Source: Candidatus Nanohalarchaeota archaeon QJJ-7 (GTDB lineage Archaea > Nanohalarchaeota > Nanosalinia > Nanosalinales > Nanohalalkaliarchaeaceae). From it: DNA of 36,624 nt. Where the stretch lies: the NCBI GenBank assembly GCA_022865215.1, contig JALIDP010000005.1:1-36624 (forward strand). Direction: 5' to 3'. The notes beneath the pieces were generated by a model. The model had not been told where the DNA came from, searched no databases, and saw only the letters and a program-made list of their open reading frames with translations. A program made the translations under genes and the position numbers. Positions 9,128 through 17,606 of this stretch are shown piece after piece; within the stretch, counting starts at the first letter, position 1; every line of letters begins with the position of its first letter.

Positions 9128-9852
9128 TGTCTTATCGCCTCCATAGAGTCTTTCGCAACTTCTTTCTGTATCTCGTGGAGTTTCTCACAACCCTTCTGTG
9201 CCAGTTCCAGGCCCTCTTCCAGGTCGGAAGGAGGGATATCTCCATCCATCTGGAGCAGGGTTATCTTGTCGGGGTCCGCGTCTATCATCGCTACAGGGAT
9301 ATCAGCCTTCCCGTAAGCGTCTTCCTCACCCGCCACATCGAGAACCATCGTATCCTCAAGCTTTCCTACTGCAGAAGCCTGCACTATCCCCCTCATCGGG
9401 ATACCTGCATCGACGAGCGCGAGACCCGCCGCAGTTATACCAGTTACACGGGTGGAAGCATCCGCTTCCAGAACTTCTACAAGCACTTTTATCTCCGCCT
9501 TGGGAAACTCTTCCAGGAAAACAGCTGGTTCCAGGGCCTTCTCTGTAACGAGAGATATCTCCTTGTCCCTCCTGCCAGGTGCAGGGTTCATCCTGTCGTC
9601 CACCGAGAACGGTGCCATGTTATACCTCGCGTTCAGGACCGCCCGGTCCGGCTCTCTCATATGTTCCGGGTGGAGCTCCTGCGGACCGAAGACCGCTGCC
9701 ATGACCCTTGTATTACCAAGTTCCACGTAGGCGGAACCATCGGCTCTCTTCAGTGTATCCATCTCCATCTCTATCTCACGGATTCCGTCCGGGGATCTTC
9801 CGTCCAGTCTTTCTCCATCGATTATCAGGTCTTCCTTCTCTTTCTGCGGCAT
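9124..9852 (-). CDS. rrp41: Exosome complex exonuclease Rrp41
   Basis: RSPDGIREIEMEMDTLKRADGSAYVELGNTRVMAAVFGPQE...NARYNMAPFSVDDR...EVLEADASTRVTGITAAGLALVDAGIPMRG...DAYGKADIPVA. Confidence 0.95.
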   Translation of the reverse strand: MPQKEKEDLIIDGERLDGRSPDGIREIEMEMDTLKRADGSAYVELGNTRVMAAVFGPQELHPEHMREPDRAVLNARYNMAPFSVDDRMNPAPGRRDKEISLVTEKALEPAVFLEEFPKAEIKVLVEVLEADASTRVTGITAAGLALVDAGIPMRGIVQASAVGKLEDTMVLDVAGEEDAYGKADIPVAMIDADPDKITLLQMDGDIPPSDLEEGLELAQKGCEKLHEIQKEVAKDSMEAIRQ

Positions 9853-10604
9853 CAGATATCACCTCCGTTCTCTTCAAGCCACTCCTCCATCTTCTCTGTC
9901 AGGTTATCTGTGTGCGCTTCATCAGCGACCTTCCTGATAGCCTCTACAGCGAGCGACTCTCCTGTACCATCTATCCATACCCGACCGTTCTGTCCTATAA
10001 CTATCATCGTATCCGTCGCGTCCTTGATCATCTCCACCATAGTCCCCTTAGAACCGATTATCCTCGGGACCTTGGCAGGCGCAACCGATATCACTCGTCC
10101 GCCTTCTAATTCCCTGGCGTTCTCGTGCTCCATAGAAAGTTTCACGTCCATACCCTCGGTAACCCCCTTCACCTTCGCTACTATAACGTCCCCGATACCG
10201 TACCACTGGGATATATCATCATCGTGGTCCACGTACTCATCCACTGCTGCGTTCACGTGCATAAAAGCACTCCACGGACATCCTATATCAACATTCCAGT
10301 TGGAAGGGCCGACACGCTCCACTTCGCCTATAACCAAATCTCCCTGGCTCGGAACGTAAGGGTTGTATCTTGGGATAACCTGTACAGAATCCTCTGAACG
10401 GAAGTCTGCAGCTCCAAGGAATCTAGAACGGATAGTACCTCCTGACTCGAAGGCTCCGTCCCCCGCTGTAAACTCTTCGCCTTCGTACAGCTCCTGTCCA
10501 GGAACTACGATATCTCCTTTTTCCACTTTCTTAGCCATCTTTTCGCACCTTGAATCGGAGAAGTTAACGTACCTTGCAACACTTCTCCTCTCTTCTTTTC
10601 TCAT
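9852..10604 (-). CDS. rrp4: Exosome RNA-binding subunit Rrp4 (S1 + KH)
   Basis: VIPRYNPYVPSQGDLVIGEVERVGPSNWNVDIGCPWSAFMHV and KH segment VPRIIGSKGTMVEMIKDATDTMIVIGQNGRVWI. Confidence 0.94.
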   Translation of the reverse strand: MRKEERRSVARYVNFSDSRCEKMAKKVEKGDIVVPGQELYEGEEFTAGDGAFESGGTIRSRFLGAADFRSEDSVQVIPRYNPYVPSQGDLVIGEVERVGPSNWNVDIGCPWSAFMHVNAAVDEYVDHDDDISQWYGIGDVIVAKVKGVTEGMDVKLSMEHENARELEGGRVISVAPAKVPRIIGSKGTMVEMIKDATDTMIVIGQNGRVWIDGTGESLAVEAIRKVADEAHTDNLTEKMEEWLEENGGDI

Positions 10605-10651
10605 TTAAAGACAAACTAGAAAACTTTATATACCTGATTCGAAGGAAGGAA

Positions 10652-11449
10652 TCAGTTTCCGTCGGAACTGATCCCAGAAAGAAATTCTTCCAACTCCGAC
10701 ATCTCGAAAGAGCCTATCCTCTCACCCCCAGGAATACCGCCCCATGTCCCAGTTACCTTCACTAGGTCCAGCCCTCCATCAACTCTCTCCCCCGTCCTTA
10801 CAATCTCTCCTGTATGGGTGGGAAGGAGAAAGTTGTTTCCTTCTTCCCTGATCCTGCCCACATACAGGTCCACCTTTTTCTCCAGTCCCGAATTCACCAT
10901 CCCTATAAACTCATCATCGATAGATTCCTTCCCCGTATCCTGCGCACTTCTCCCGAGCTCCATATAGACAATTGCCTCTTCACGCCTCCTAAGATCGGAA
11001 AAATTAGGAAGATCGCTGTAGGATTCTCGTAACTCGTTGTAAATCTCATCCAGCTCTTCTGCGGTATCCCCCACCGGACAGGATATTCTATCGGAATCAA
11101 CGTCCACACCTATGGACATCCTCCACAAACCCTTCTCTACAGCTTCAGAATCCGAAAAATCCAGATTATCGGAGGATCCGTATCCTGAGCGGTGATGCTC
11201 CACGTAAGCTTTTCCAAACAGTGTAACCCTATACTCCTCTTCCTCCACCATCCCAAGTGAATCGAGATCTCTTACAATCCTTTCCTCCTTCTTGGTCCGC
11301 CCACTAGAGAGAGTTTCGCTTTCTATCCTCTGAAGGACCCTGTAATAATCCTTCGTATCCGATATTTCACCGATATCACAGGCCAACCTTGAAACCTCTT
11401 CCTCCAGCTCTTGATAGCTCTTAACAACTTCTGATGATGTTGTCATCAA
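10652..11449 (-). CDS. Uncharacterised protein inserted in the exosome superoperon; possible N-terminal winged helix
   Basis: 265-aa acidic ORF, codirectional with flanking genes. IESETLSSGRTKKEERIVRDLDSLGMVEEEEYRVTLFGKAYVEHH looks wHTH-like. Confidence 0.6.
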   Translation of the reverse strand: MMTTSSEVVKSYQELEEEVSRLACDIGEISDTKDYYRVLQRIESETLSSGRTKKEERIVRDLDSLGMVEEEEYRVTLFGKAYVEHHRSGYGSSDNLDFSDSEAVEKGLWRMSIGVDVDSDRISCPVGDTAEELDEIYNELRESYSDLPNFSDLRRREEAIVYMELGRSAQDTGKESIDDEFIGMVNSGLEKKVDLYVGRIREEGNNFLLPTHTGEIVRTGERVDGGLDLVKVTGTWGGIPGGERIGSFEMSELEEFLSGISSDGN

Positions 11450-11484
11450 AGAGAAAATAAAACTCTACTTTTTTATTAAAGCAG

Positions 11485-12171
11485 TCAGATGTCGGTCACT
11501 TCAACTTCCCCGCTCGTTATCTCCTCCAGCTTCTCCATCAACTTGGTGGAGACGCCCGCAGGAATCTTCACACGGGCCATGAACGCATCGTTCCCCCACT
11601 CCTCTTTCAGGACCTCAGAACTCATCTCCTGGATCTTCCCGTAAGCCTTCCCCGAATACTTGCTCGGCACCCTTATCGCTATCTCCTTCTCCTCCATCGA
11701 GATAGGGATCTTCGGCCGGATCGCATCAAGGACCTCCTGCACCTGTTCTTCAGCATCTTTCATCGCTTCCACCTGGATCCCGGTCTCTTCCATCGCATTC
11801 TCTATCCTCTTTGGCGGATGAGGAGCGTTGGTCTGAGGGTTCATCGCCCTCCTCGCGATTATGTTCACCACCTGCTTCCGCTTCTCCTCCCTGAGTTGAT
11901 TCTTCTGTTCAGTGGTGAGCTCCATCTCACCTTTCTCGAAAAGTTTCTCTGCAGCCTCCACGATGTTCCGGGTACCGAACTCGTCCTCCACGTTCTCCAT
12001 AGAAGCCTTTTCTGCAGCTGCAGCGTCAGTGAAAATCTCTTGGACAAACAGAACACGATCGAAAGAATCTATCTCATCTCGCCTGTAAGCAAACGCTTCG
12101 TCCGGGTCAACCAGGATCTCGAACTCCCTCTCGTTAGAATACTTGACGGTTATAGCGTCTTCCGGATCCAT
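11485..12171 (-). CDS. Ribosome maturation protein SBDS (Sdo1)
   Basis: DAITVKYSNEREFEILVDPDEAFAYRR...FEKGEMELTTEQKNQLREEKRKQVVNIIARRAMNPQTNAPHPPKRIENAMEE. Confidence 0.95.
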   Translation of the reverse strand: MDPEDAITVKYSNEREFEILVDPDEAFAYRRDEIDSFDRVLFVQEIFTDAAAAEKASMENVEDEFGTRNIVEAAEKLFEKGEMELTTEQKNQLREEKRKQVVNIIARRAMNPQTNAPHPPKRIENAMEETGIQVEAMKDAEEQVQEVLDAIRPKIPISMEEKEIAIRVPSKYSGKAYGKIQEMSSEVLKEEWGNDAFMARVKIPAGVSTKLMEKLEEITSGEVEVTDI

Positions 12172-12213
12172 ATCGAGGAACTACTCAGAGAGGTTTAAAA
12201 CGGTTACCTGAAA

Positions 12214-12915
12214 TCAGAGTTCGAAACCTCGATCCTCAAGATCTTCAGGCATCAACCGGTCGAAATCTTCCTTTCCGATGACCGACATCTCGATGTTGCT
12301 GATATCGATGTCCTCTTCAGCCTCCTTGAGTGCATCGAGTGCGAGCTGGATCGCTTCGTCCTCTTCCATCCCTTCCTCGTACTCCTCACGGAACAGGTCG
12401 TTCGCATTCTCCGCACCTCTACCGATCGCTATGACGTTCCATTCCTTGAGGATTCCTGAAGGATCGGTCTGGTAGAGCTCAGGTGAATCCCGGGCCCCAC
12501 CGACAAGCATCGCCACACCGAACGGTCGCACACCCCCATACTGTGTGAACATCTGCTGCCTGTCCGCAAGGAACTTGGCCATCGCAGAAGTCGGGATCGG
12601 CTCGTCGTAGAGCATCACATTCCTCTGCGCCTCCTCCCGTGCCTCGTTAAGAAGTGCTCTACCATCAGATACCAGCCCTGAAACCGTAACTCCTATATGA
12701 TCATCGACCTCGAAGACCTTGTCCGGGTTCCTCGACTGTAGTTCAGGGTTCTCACGTGTCGCCGCGAGTATAACTCCTCCATCGAATGTTACCCCTATCG
12801 AAGTTGAACCCTTCTTTACAGCTTCTCTCGCGTACTCCACCTGGAAGAGGCGGCCTTCAGGAGAGAAGATAGTCTTCGCACGGTCGTACTGCATCTGCTG
12901 GTTACCGAGTTGCAT
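12214..12915 (-). CDS. psmA: Proteasome subunit alpha
   Basis: QYDRAKTIFSPEGRLFQVEYAREAVKKGSTSIGVTFDGGVILAA; canonical 20S alpha N-terminus. Confidence 0.96.
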   Translation of the reverse strand: MQLGNQQMQYDRAKTIFSPEGRLFQVEYAREAVKKGSTSIGVTFDGGVILAATRENPELQSRNPDKVFEVDDHIGVTVSGLVSDGRALLNEAREEAQRNVMLYDEPIPTSAMAKFLADRQQMFTQYGGVRPFGVAMLVGGARDSPELYQTDPSGILKEWNVIAIGRGAENANDLFREEYEEGMEEDEAIQLALDALKEAEEDIDISNIEMSVIGKEDFDRLMPEDLEDRGFEL

Positions 12916-12974
12916 CTTGTTATCCTCCTAGAACCTGTCCTACGGTTTCGCTGGAAGTTTTATAAAATGAATGT

Positions 12975-13400
12975 CTACCCGCTGGCCAGTATATCAAATT
13001 CATCAAGCTCATCTGGTACCTTCTCCCGCTTCTCATCATATTTAATCTCCTCCCTATAAGTTCCATCCTTATCTACAAGCCATTCAACGATTTCGGGGGT
13101 TTCAGGAACCCTCGATACATCAAATCTCTCTTCATCTTGGTAGTCTCCTCTAGAGTTATTTTTCTCCTCCAGGAGTCCATGGATACTTTTTTCCACAACT
13201 GAATCAGAACTATCTACTCCAAGTTCATCCGTTATATTGAGTATCAGTGCGAAGGTTGCATGCTTCTGTTGAGACTTATTCTTGTAGGCATGAGAGAACT
13301 GTCCTATTATCTGCTCATACCTTTCATCCGGATCAATATCTAGATAATCCGATATCTCAAAAGAAAGACGATGGAGCTGAATCAATTCTTGTTTCTTCAT
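12975..13400 (-). CDS. Uncharacterised protein
   Basis: 141-aa acidic ORF, codirectional, no dense competing ORF on the other strand. Confidence 0.55.
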   Translation of the reverse strand: MKKQELIQLHRLSFEISDYLDIDPDERYEQIIGQFSHAYKNKSQQKHATFALILNITDELGVDSSDSVVEKSIHGLLEEKNNSRGDYQDEERFDVSRVPETPEIVEWLVDKDGTYREEIKYDEKREKVPDELDEFDILASG

Positions 13401-13456
13401 AGAAAAGACAGGCAGATAGACTAATAAATACCTAATACATCAGGGATGCATTTTAT

Positions 13457-13912
13457 TCAAGTGAACCCTTCGTATCCCGCATCATCCTCTTCCGGTTCTT
13501 CCACTTCTTCTCCTTCCTCTATATGCCTGTTTTCTATAGGATCTTTCTCCTGCTCTTCCACTTCCTCGTGACCCCCCAGGATCTTCTCACCGAGTTCCTG
13601 TAGATCCGTATCGGACTCTTTCTCTCCCCCATCCAGTCTCACCTGTGTATCCCTCCCCTCCCCGTAATTTAGAGAGAACAGGGCCTCCGCCAGAGTCATC
13701 ACCACGCCCTTGTGGCCGGTCATGGCGCTGTGTACTGAGGCAGGGCTGACCTCCAGACCGGTGTAATCGTTGAGCCTCGACCCTTCCACCGCCTCCTCCA
13801 GATCCTGGGATCCGTACTGAACTACGGTATACTCGCCCGTCTCTCGCGCGTAGATGTGCCTCATAACTTCGGTCAGAAGCCTGTGAAGATGAGGCCGCGC
13901 ATGCTTTTCCAT
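13457..13912 (-). CDS. Uncharacterised protein with acidic C-terminal tail
   Basis: 151-aa ORF; N-terminal compact domain (HLHRLLTEVMRHIYARETGEYTVVQYG...) and very acidic tail. Preferred over the overlapping 13587-13925 frame. Confidence 0.58.
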   Translation of the reverse strand: MEKHARPHLHRLLTEVMRHIYARETGEYTVVQYGSQDLEEAVEGSRLNDYTGLEVSPASVHSAMTGHKGVVMTLAEALFSLNYGEGRDTQVRLDGGEKESDTDLQELGEKILGGHEEVEEQEKDPIENRHIEEGEEVEEPEEDDAGYEGFT

Positions 13913-13972
13913 CAGGGCCTGTCAAAGTATTATCGAGAGACGCTTAAAAAGAGATACTGACCAGAGGGATAT

Positions 13973-14341
13973 TCAGAGATACTTCTCCCGTGCAGAATCC
14001 ATGGTCCCGGTCACTCCCAGGATCTGGAGGGCGGCTTCTTCTCCCCCTATCTCCTGGACCAGAGCGAGTGCCGCCCTCACCTCCTCCACGTAATCCTTTT
14101 TCACTTTCACCGCGCCTTTCTGCTCCTCCTCGTTGAACATACCTTCGATTATCCACGGATCTGCCTTCGCGGTACCTTCCTGACCTAGGAAATCGAGTAC
14201 CGAGTCCCACACAGCGTCCAGAACCTGGCCCAGTTCCCTGTCCTTCCGGCAGATGATCTCGAAGACTATATACCTCTTCTTTTCCCGTAGAGACGAGGGA
14301 AGAGTCTGGAGTTTCTCGCTAATCCTGGACCACCTCCACAC
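13973..14341 (-). CDS. RNase P protein component Pop5 (start uncertain)
   Basis: LPSSLREKKRYIVFEIICRKD...AVWDSVLDFLGQEGTAKADPWII...VEEVRAALALVQEIGGEEAALQILGVTGTM. The ORF-track start (14410) would overlap Rpp30 heavily; GTG at 14341 gives only a short overlap. Confidence 0.84.
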   Translation of the reverse strand: MWRWSRISEKLQTLPSSLREKKRYIVFEIICRKDRELGQVLDAVWDSVLDFLGQEGTAKADPWIIEGMFNEEEQKGAVKVKKDYVEEVRAALALVQEIGGEEAALQILGVTGTMDSAREKYL

Positions 14342-15047
14342 CCGGCCGCACGAACTCGTCCGAAGTGACCTCTTCAGCCCTCTCCAGGACTCTTTCAGGA
14401 ACCTCGGCAACGGTACCGAAGCTCTCCTTCAGGTCCAGTCCGAGGATCCGCGGGAAAGCTGACAGTTCCCGGGGAGCCCTGAGATGCCAGACTGATGAGG
14501 CACCGCTGGAAGCTATCAGCGGAGCACCGAAATGTTCGCATAGTCTCACATTTCTCCTCATATGTGACAGGACGTGCATCCTCACTTTCCCGTAGGTCTC
14601 CAGAAGCTGGCGGAGGTTGAGCTGTACAGCGACGTTGTTCTCCGCGGCCTGTCGGGCTATAACGTGATCCAGACCTGAATCTGTCCTGTCCCTTTCCGGG
14701 TGCGCGAGCACATCAACCCGTGAATCCGAGGACGCTGCCCTGTTGACCTCCGCATCTCCACCGTGCACCACGACCACTTCCACCCTCTCCCTGAACCTTC
14801 TCAGCATGTCCTTCAGGTCCTCCGGGTCTTCTGGTCTCAGCTTCGCCCCGAGGTGTAGATCAAGAGGAGCCTCTGCTCCTTCTATAGCCTGGGCCGTCCT
14901 TTCAATATCTTTCTCCTCGGCCACGTAATCAGAGACCGCTAAACCGTCAAAACCGAGCTTTTTAGCCCTATCAGCCAGTTCCTGTATAGAATCATCTCCC
15001 GAAGATAGCTCGGACTGGATATCCAGGTCGTAGAACCTCCGGTCCAT
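14319..15047 (-). CDS. RNase P protein component Rpp30
   Basis: FYDLDIQSELSSGDDSIQELADRAKKLGFDGLAVSDY...VDVLAHPERDRTDSGLDHVIARQAAENNVAVQLNLRQLL; PHP-like TIM fold, adjacent to Pop5. Confidence 0.92.
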   Translation of the reverse strand: MDRRFYDLDIQSELSSGDDSIQELADRAKKLGFDGLAVSDYVAEEKDIERTAQAIEGAEAPLDLHLGAKLRPEDPEDLKDMLRRFRERVEVVVVHGGDAEVNRAASSDSRVDVLAHPERDRTDSGLDHVIARQAAENNVAVQLNLRQLLETYGKVRMHVLSHMRRNVRLCEHFGAPLIASSGASSVWHLRAPRELSAFPRILGLDLKESFGTVAEVPERVLERAEEVTSDEFVRPGVEVVQD

Positions 15048-15092
15048 AGACCTGCCTTTATAAATGAAACTTAAATCAGTGATGGAGAAACA

Positions 15093-15668
15093 TCAGTTCT
15101 CGCGGTTACCGCTCGATTTCTTGGACGGCCGGGCCTTCTCGGCACCTTTACCTTTGTTGTTCAGGCCTCTACCTTTCTTGCCCGCGGAGGTCTTCCCTCT
15201 CTCAGCTCGCCCGCTCTCTTCAGTTATCCAGTTGATATCATCGTCATTCTTGATCTCCGGGTGTTCCGGATCTACCAGTATAACTTCGAACCACTTATGA
15301 GTTCCGTCTTCTGCAACCTGGTAGGAGTTGAGGATCTCCATGTTCGGATGCTTCTTTGAAACACGTTCCTCGACTATCCTCTGGTGGGACTTTGATGGGG
15401 AGAACTTTGTCTGCCCAGCCCTCTTCGGACGCCTACCTCCTGTCGGCCTCCTCCGTTTCCGTCCTCCTCTCTTCACTCTACCTCTTACAACACTGAAACC
15501 GTTCTTCGCTTTATAACCTAGAGAACGTGCCCTATCGATACGGGTCGGGTTTTCGACCTTGACTATCGAAGGTTCTCTCCGCCACTTCACGAGCCTCTCT
15601 CGCCATAGTTCGCCGAGATTCTCCTTCGGGTTCTTCCATGCGTCCCTCACATGCTTGTAGAGGCCCAT
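15093..15668 (-). CDS. rpl15e: 50S ribosomal protein L15e
   Basis: [17 protein letters not shown]...[43 protein letters not shown]. Confidence 0.95.
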   Translation of the reverse strand: MGLYKHVRDAWKNPKENLGELWRERLVKWRREPSIVKVENPTRIDRARSLGYKAKNGFSVVRGRVKRGGRKRRRPTGGRRPKRAGQTKFSPSKSHQRIVEERVSKKHPNMEILNSYQVAEDGTHKWFEVILVDPEHPEIKNDDDINWITEESGRAERGKTSAGKKGRGLNNKGKGAEKARPSKKSSGNREN

Positions 15669-15756
15669 GGGGTCACAGAAGTAGGAAATCTTTTAAAGCA
15701 TGTTCGGACGGCGCAACTGTTATAAACAAGAGAGGAGAGTTCAGGAATGTGATAAG

Positions 15757-16146
15757 ATGGGTCCAAGAGGAAAGATGATCATCGGGGCGATAATGGTCGT
15801 CCTGGGAGTCTGGTGGTACATACCCAACGGCCCGTTCAACTCTGCCGCAGTTTCGTTCTCCACGCTCACAAACCTGCAGAGTCTTTCAGTTGCTGTGCAG
15901 GGAGGTCTAGGGCTCTTGCTCGTCCTGGTAGGAGCGTTCGTCGTCTGGATAGAGCGCGATGAACTGAGGATCAGGAAAGAGATGGAGTCCCGCGAGTTTG
16001 GTGAGCAGGTGCAGGAAAGCGTGGAAGCAGTCGCGGAACAGGCCGCAGACGATAAAGAAGAGGAAGAAGGATTCGTCTGCGACGAGTGCGGAGACGAGTT
16101 CGACTCGGAACGTGGCCTGAGTATCCACCAGGGACAGAAGCACTGA
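15757..16146 (+). CDS. Two-TM membrane protein with C-terminal C2H2 zinc finger
   Basis: Two hydrophobic stretches (MIIGAIMVVLGVWWYI; LGLLLVLVGAFVVWI), then FVCDECGDEFDSERGLSIHQGQKH (CxxC-x12-HxxxxH). ATG at 15757 is preferred over the track start. Confidence 0.75.
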   Translation: MGPRGKMIIGAIMVVLGVWWYIPNGPFNSAAVSFSTLTNLQSLSVAVQGGLGLLLVLVGAFVVWIERDELRIRKEMESREFGEQVQESVEAVAEQAADDKEEEEGFVCDECGDEFDSERGLSIHQGQKH

Positions 16147-16155
16147 GGAACCAAC

Positions 16156-16443
16156 ATGGCTCCCATAAGACGTATCGTCCTCGATGTACTGAAGCCGCAC
16201 GAACCCTCGATGCTCGAACTGGCAGAGAGGTTGGCAGACACTGACGGTGTCGACGGGACCAACGCCACGATGGTGGAGATAGACGAGGAGGTCGAGAACG
16301 TCAAGGTCACCGCGACAGGCGATGACATCGATTACGATGCGGTCAAGAGGGAGGTAGGGGATATGGGTGGGAGCGTCCACTCGATAGATGAGATAGTCTG
16401 TGGCGAGAAGCTGGTGGAGGAGAGCAAGACCCCGCAGGACTGA
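16156..16443 (+). CDS. DUF211 family protein
   Basis: IRRIVLDVLKPHEPSMLELAERLADTDGVDGTNATMVEIDEEVENVKVTATGDDIDYDAVK follows the conserved archaeal DUF211 pattern. Confidence 0.88.
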   Translation: MAPIRRIVLDVLKPHEPSMLELAERLADTDGVDGTNATMVEIDEEVENVKVTATGDDIDYDAVKREVGDMGGSVHSIDEIVCGEKLVEESKTPQD

Positions 16444-16448
16444 ATACG

Positions 16449-17033
16449 ATGCTGAAAGAAAATCTGGGTTTTCTGAAAGAAGCTTTCAGGAGGGAAGAGG
16501 TCCGCTCCATCTCCAGACGTTACTTCATCTCGAACGGATTCGATGGGACACTGACCGCCATCGGGATCACTGTCGGATCTTATCTTTCCGGAGTACCTTC
16601 AGGTATGACCGTAGTCAAGATAGGTATCGGAGCGGCTGTCGGGCTCGCCACCTCCGGTCTCTGGAGCGTCTGGGAGATAGAGCGGGCAGAAAAGTTGGCG
16701 GAACTCCAGAAGATGGAGGACGCGATGCTAGAGGAACTTGAAGGGACGGAATTACAGGAAAGGAAAAAAGAAGCGAGAGTGGTCAATTCGCTCATGAGCG
16801 GTACCGGTCCGGTGGTCGCGATGCTGCCTATAATCTCACCCTTCCTTTTCGCGCCTTCCGCTCTCTCGATGTTCGGGGCAGTGATGGCGTCTGTCGGGAT
16901 AGGTATAGGGGTCCTGTTCGCCTTCGGTTCCTACATGGGAGAAATATCGAAGCAGAAGTGGTGGAAAGCAGGTCTGAGGATGGGTCTGGCCGGTCTGGTC
17001 GTCGCGTTGATCAACGTGCTATTGCCGGGCTAG
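16449..17033 (+). CDS. VIT1/CCC1-related integral membrane protein (TIGR00267-like)
   Basis: ISRRYFISNGFDGTLTAIGITVGSYLSG resembles the VIT1/CCC1 first helix; several TM segments. Confidence 0.75.
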   Translation: MLKENLGFLKEAFRREEVRSISRRYFISNGFDGTLTAIGITVGSYLSGVPSGMTVVKIGIGAAVGLATSGLWSVWEIERAEKLAELQKMEDAMLEELEGTELQERKKEARVVNSLMSGTGPVVAMLPIISPFLFAPSALSMFGAVMASVGIGIGVLFAFGSYMGEISKQKWWKAGLRMGLAGLVVALINVLLPG

Positions 17034-17554
17034 TCGAAGAACTTGCGAACCGATTCCCTGGCGAGCCGGTCGATAATTTCCTGGCCGTTTTCCACCATCA
17101 TATCTGCAGCAACCGCAACCTTTTCTGGATCAGATATCTCTGGAGAACCCATAAATCTCGCCTTTACATCTCCGTCCACCTGTACCTGGACATCTGAACT
17201 CGTCTCTAGATCTTCAATGATGTTCGTTATCTCCTTATCAGGATAGTGCCAGGGATATATCAACTTCATCTCGATAGGAGAGGTATCCGCAGGATCGTAC
17301 CTGAAATCCATGCGACCAGTGATATCAGCCTCTCCCATCCTTTCCTCGTATTTACGTTCAGGATCCTGAGCAGGGATCTCGACATTCCCCTGGTAATCTA
17401 TCACCGCTCTGATAGAGCTGATCGCTCCGTCTTCAAGTTCCTCCACAGGACGATAGTTGCCTGACTCACCGTCCAAGAAGAATGCTCCGTACGACTCCAT
17501 CGCAGATATAAAGGAGTCCCTGCCTTCCTCATAAGAAGAGGTATCGGTAGCCAT
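17030..17554 (-). CDS. Uncharacterised acidic protein
   Basis: 174-aa ORF, convergent with the VIT1-like gene with a CTAG stop overlap. Confidence 0.6.
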   Translation of the reverse strand: MATDTSSYEEGRDSFISAMESYGAFFLDGESGNYRPVEELEDGAISSIRAVIDYQGNVEIPAQDPERKYEERMGEADITGRMDFRYDPADTSPIEMKLIYPWHYPDKEITNIIEDLETSSDVQVQVDGDVKARFMGSPEISDPEKVAVAADMMVENGQEIIDRLARESVRKFFD

Positions 17555-17606
17555 AGAGCCCTCTGAGACGGTAAGGATTAGCTATCATTAAGAACTTTAT
17601 GGGTGG

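Noticed and set aside
9112-10359. 415-aa plus-strand ORF in the track
   Set aside because: It lies entirely antisense to Rrp41/Rrp4, whose identities are certain; low-complexity Ser/Leu/His-rich translation typical of shadow ORFs opposite acidic genes.
13587-14210. Alternative minus-strand frames 13587-13925 and 13944-14210
   Set aside because: Overlap the better-supported 13457-13912 ORF and Pop5; Gly/Arg-rich compositions atypical for this acidic proteome.
15741-16380. 195-aa and 157-aa minus-strand ORFs
   Set aside because: Antisense to the zinc-finger membrane protein and DUF211 genes.
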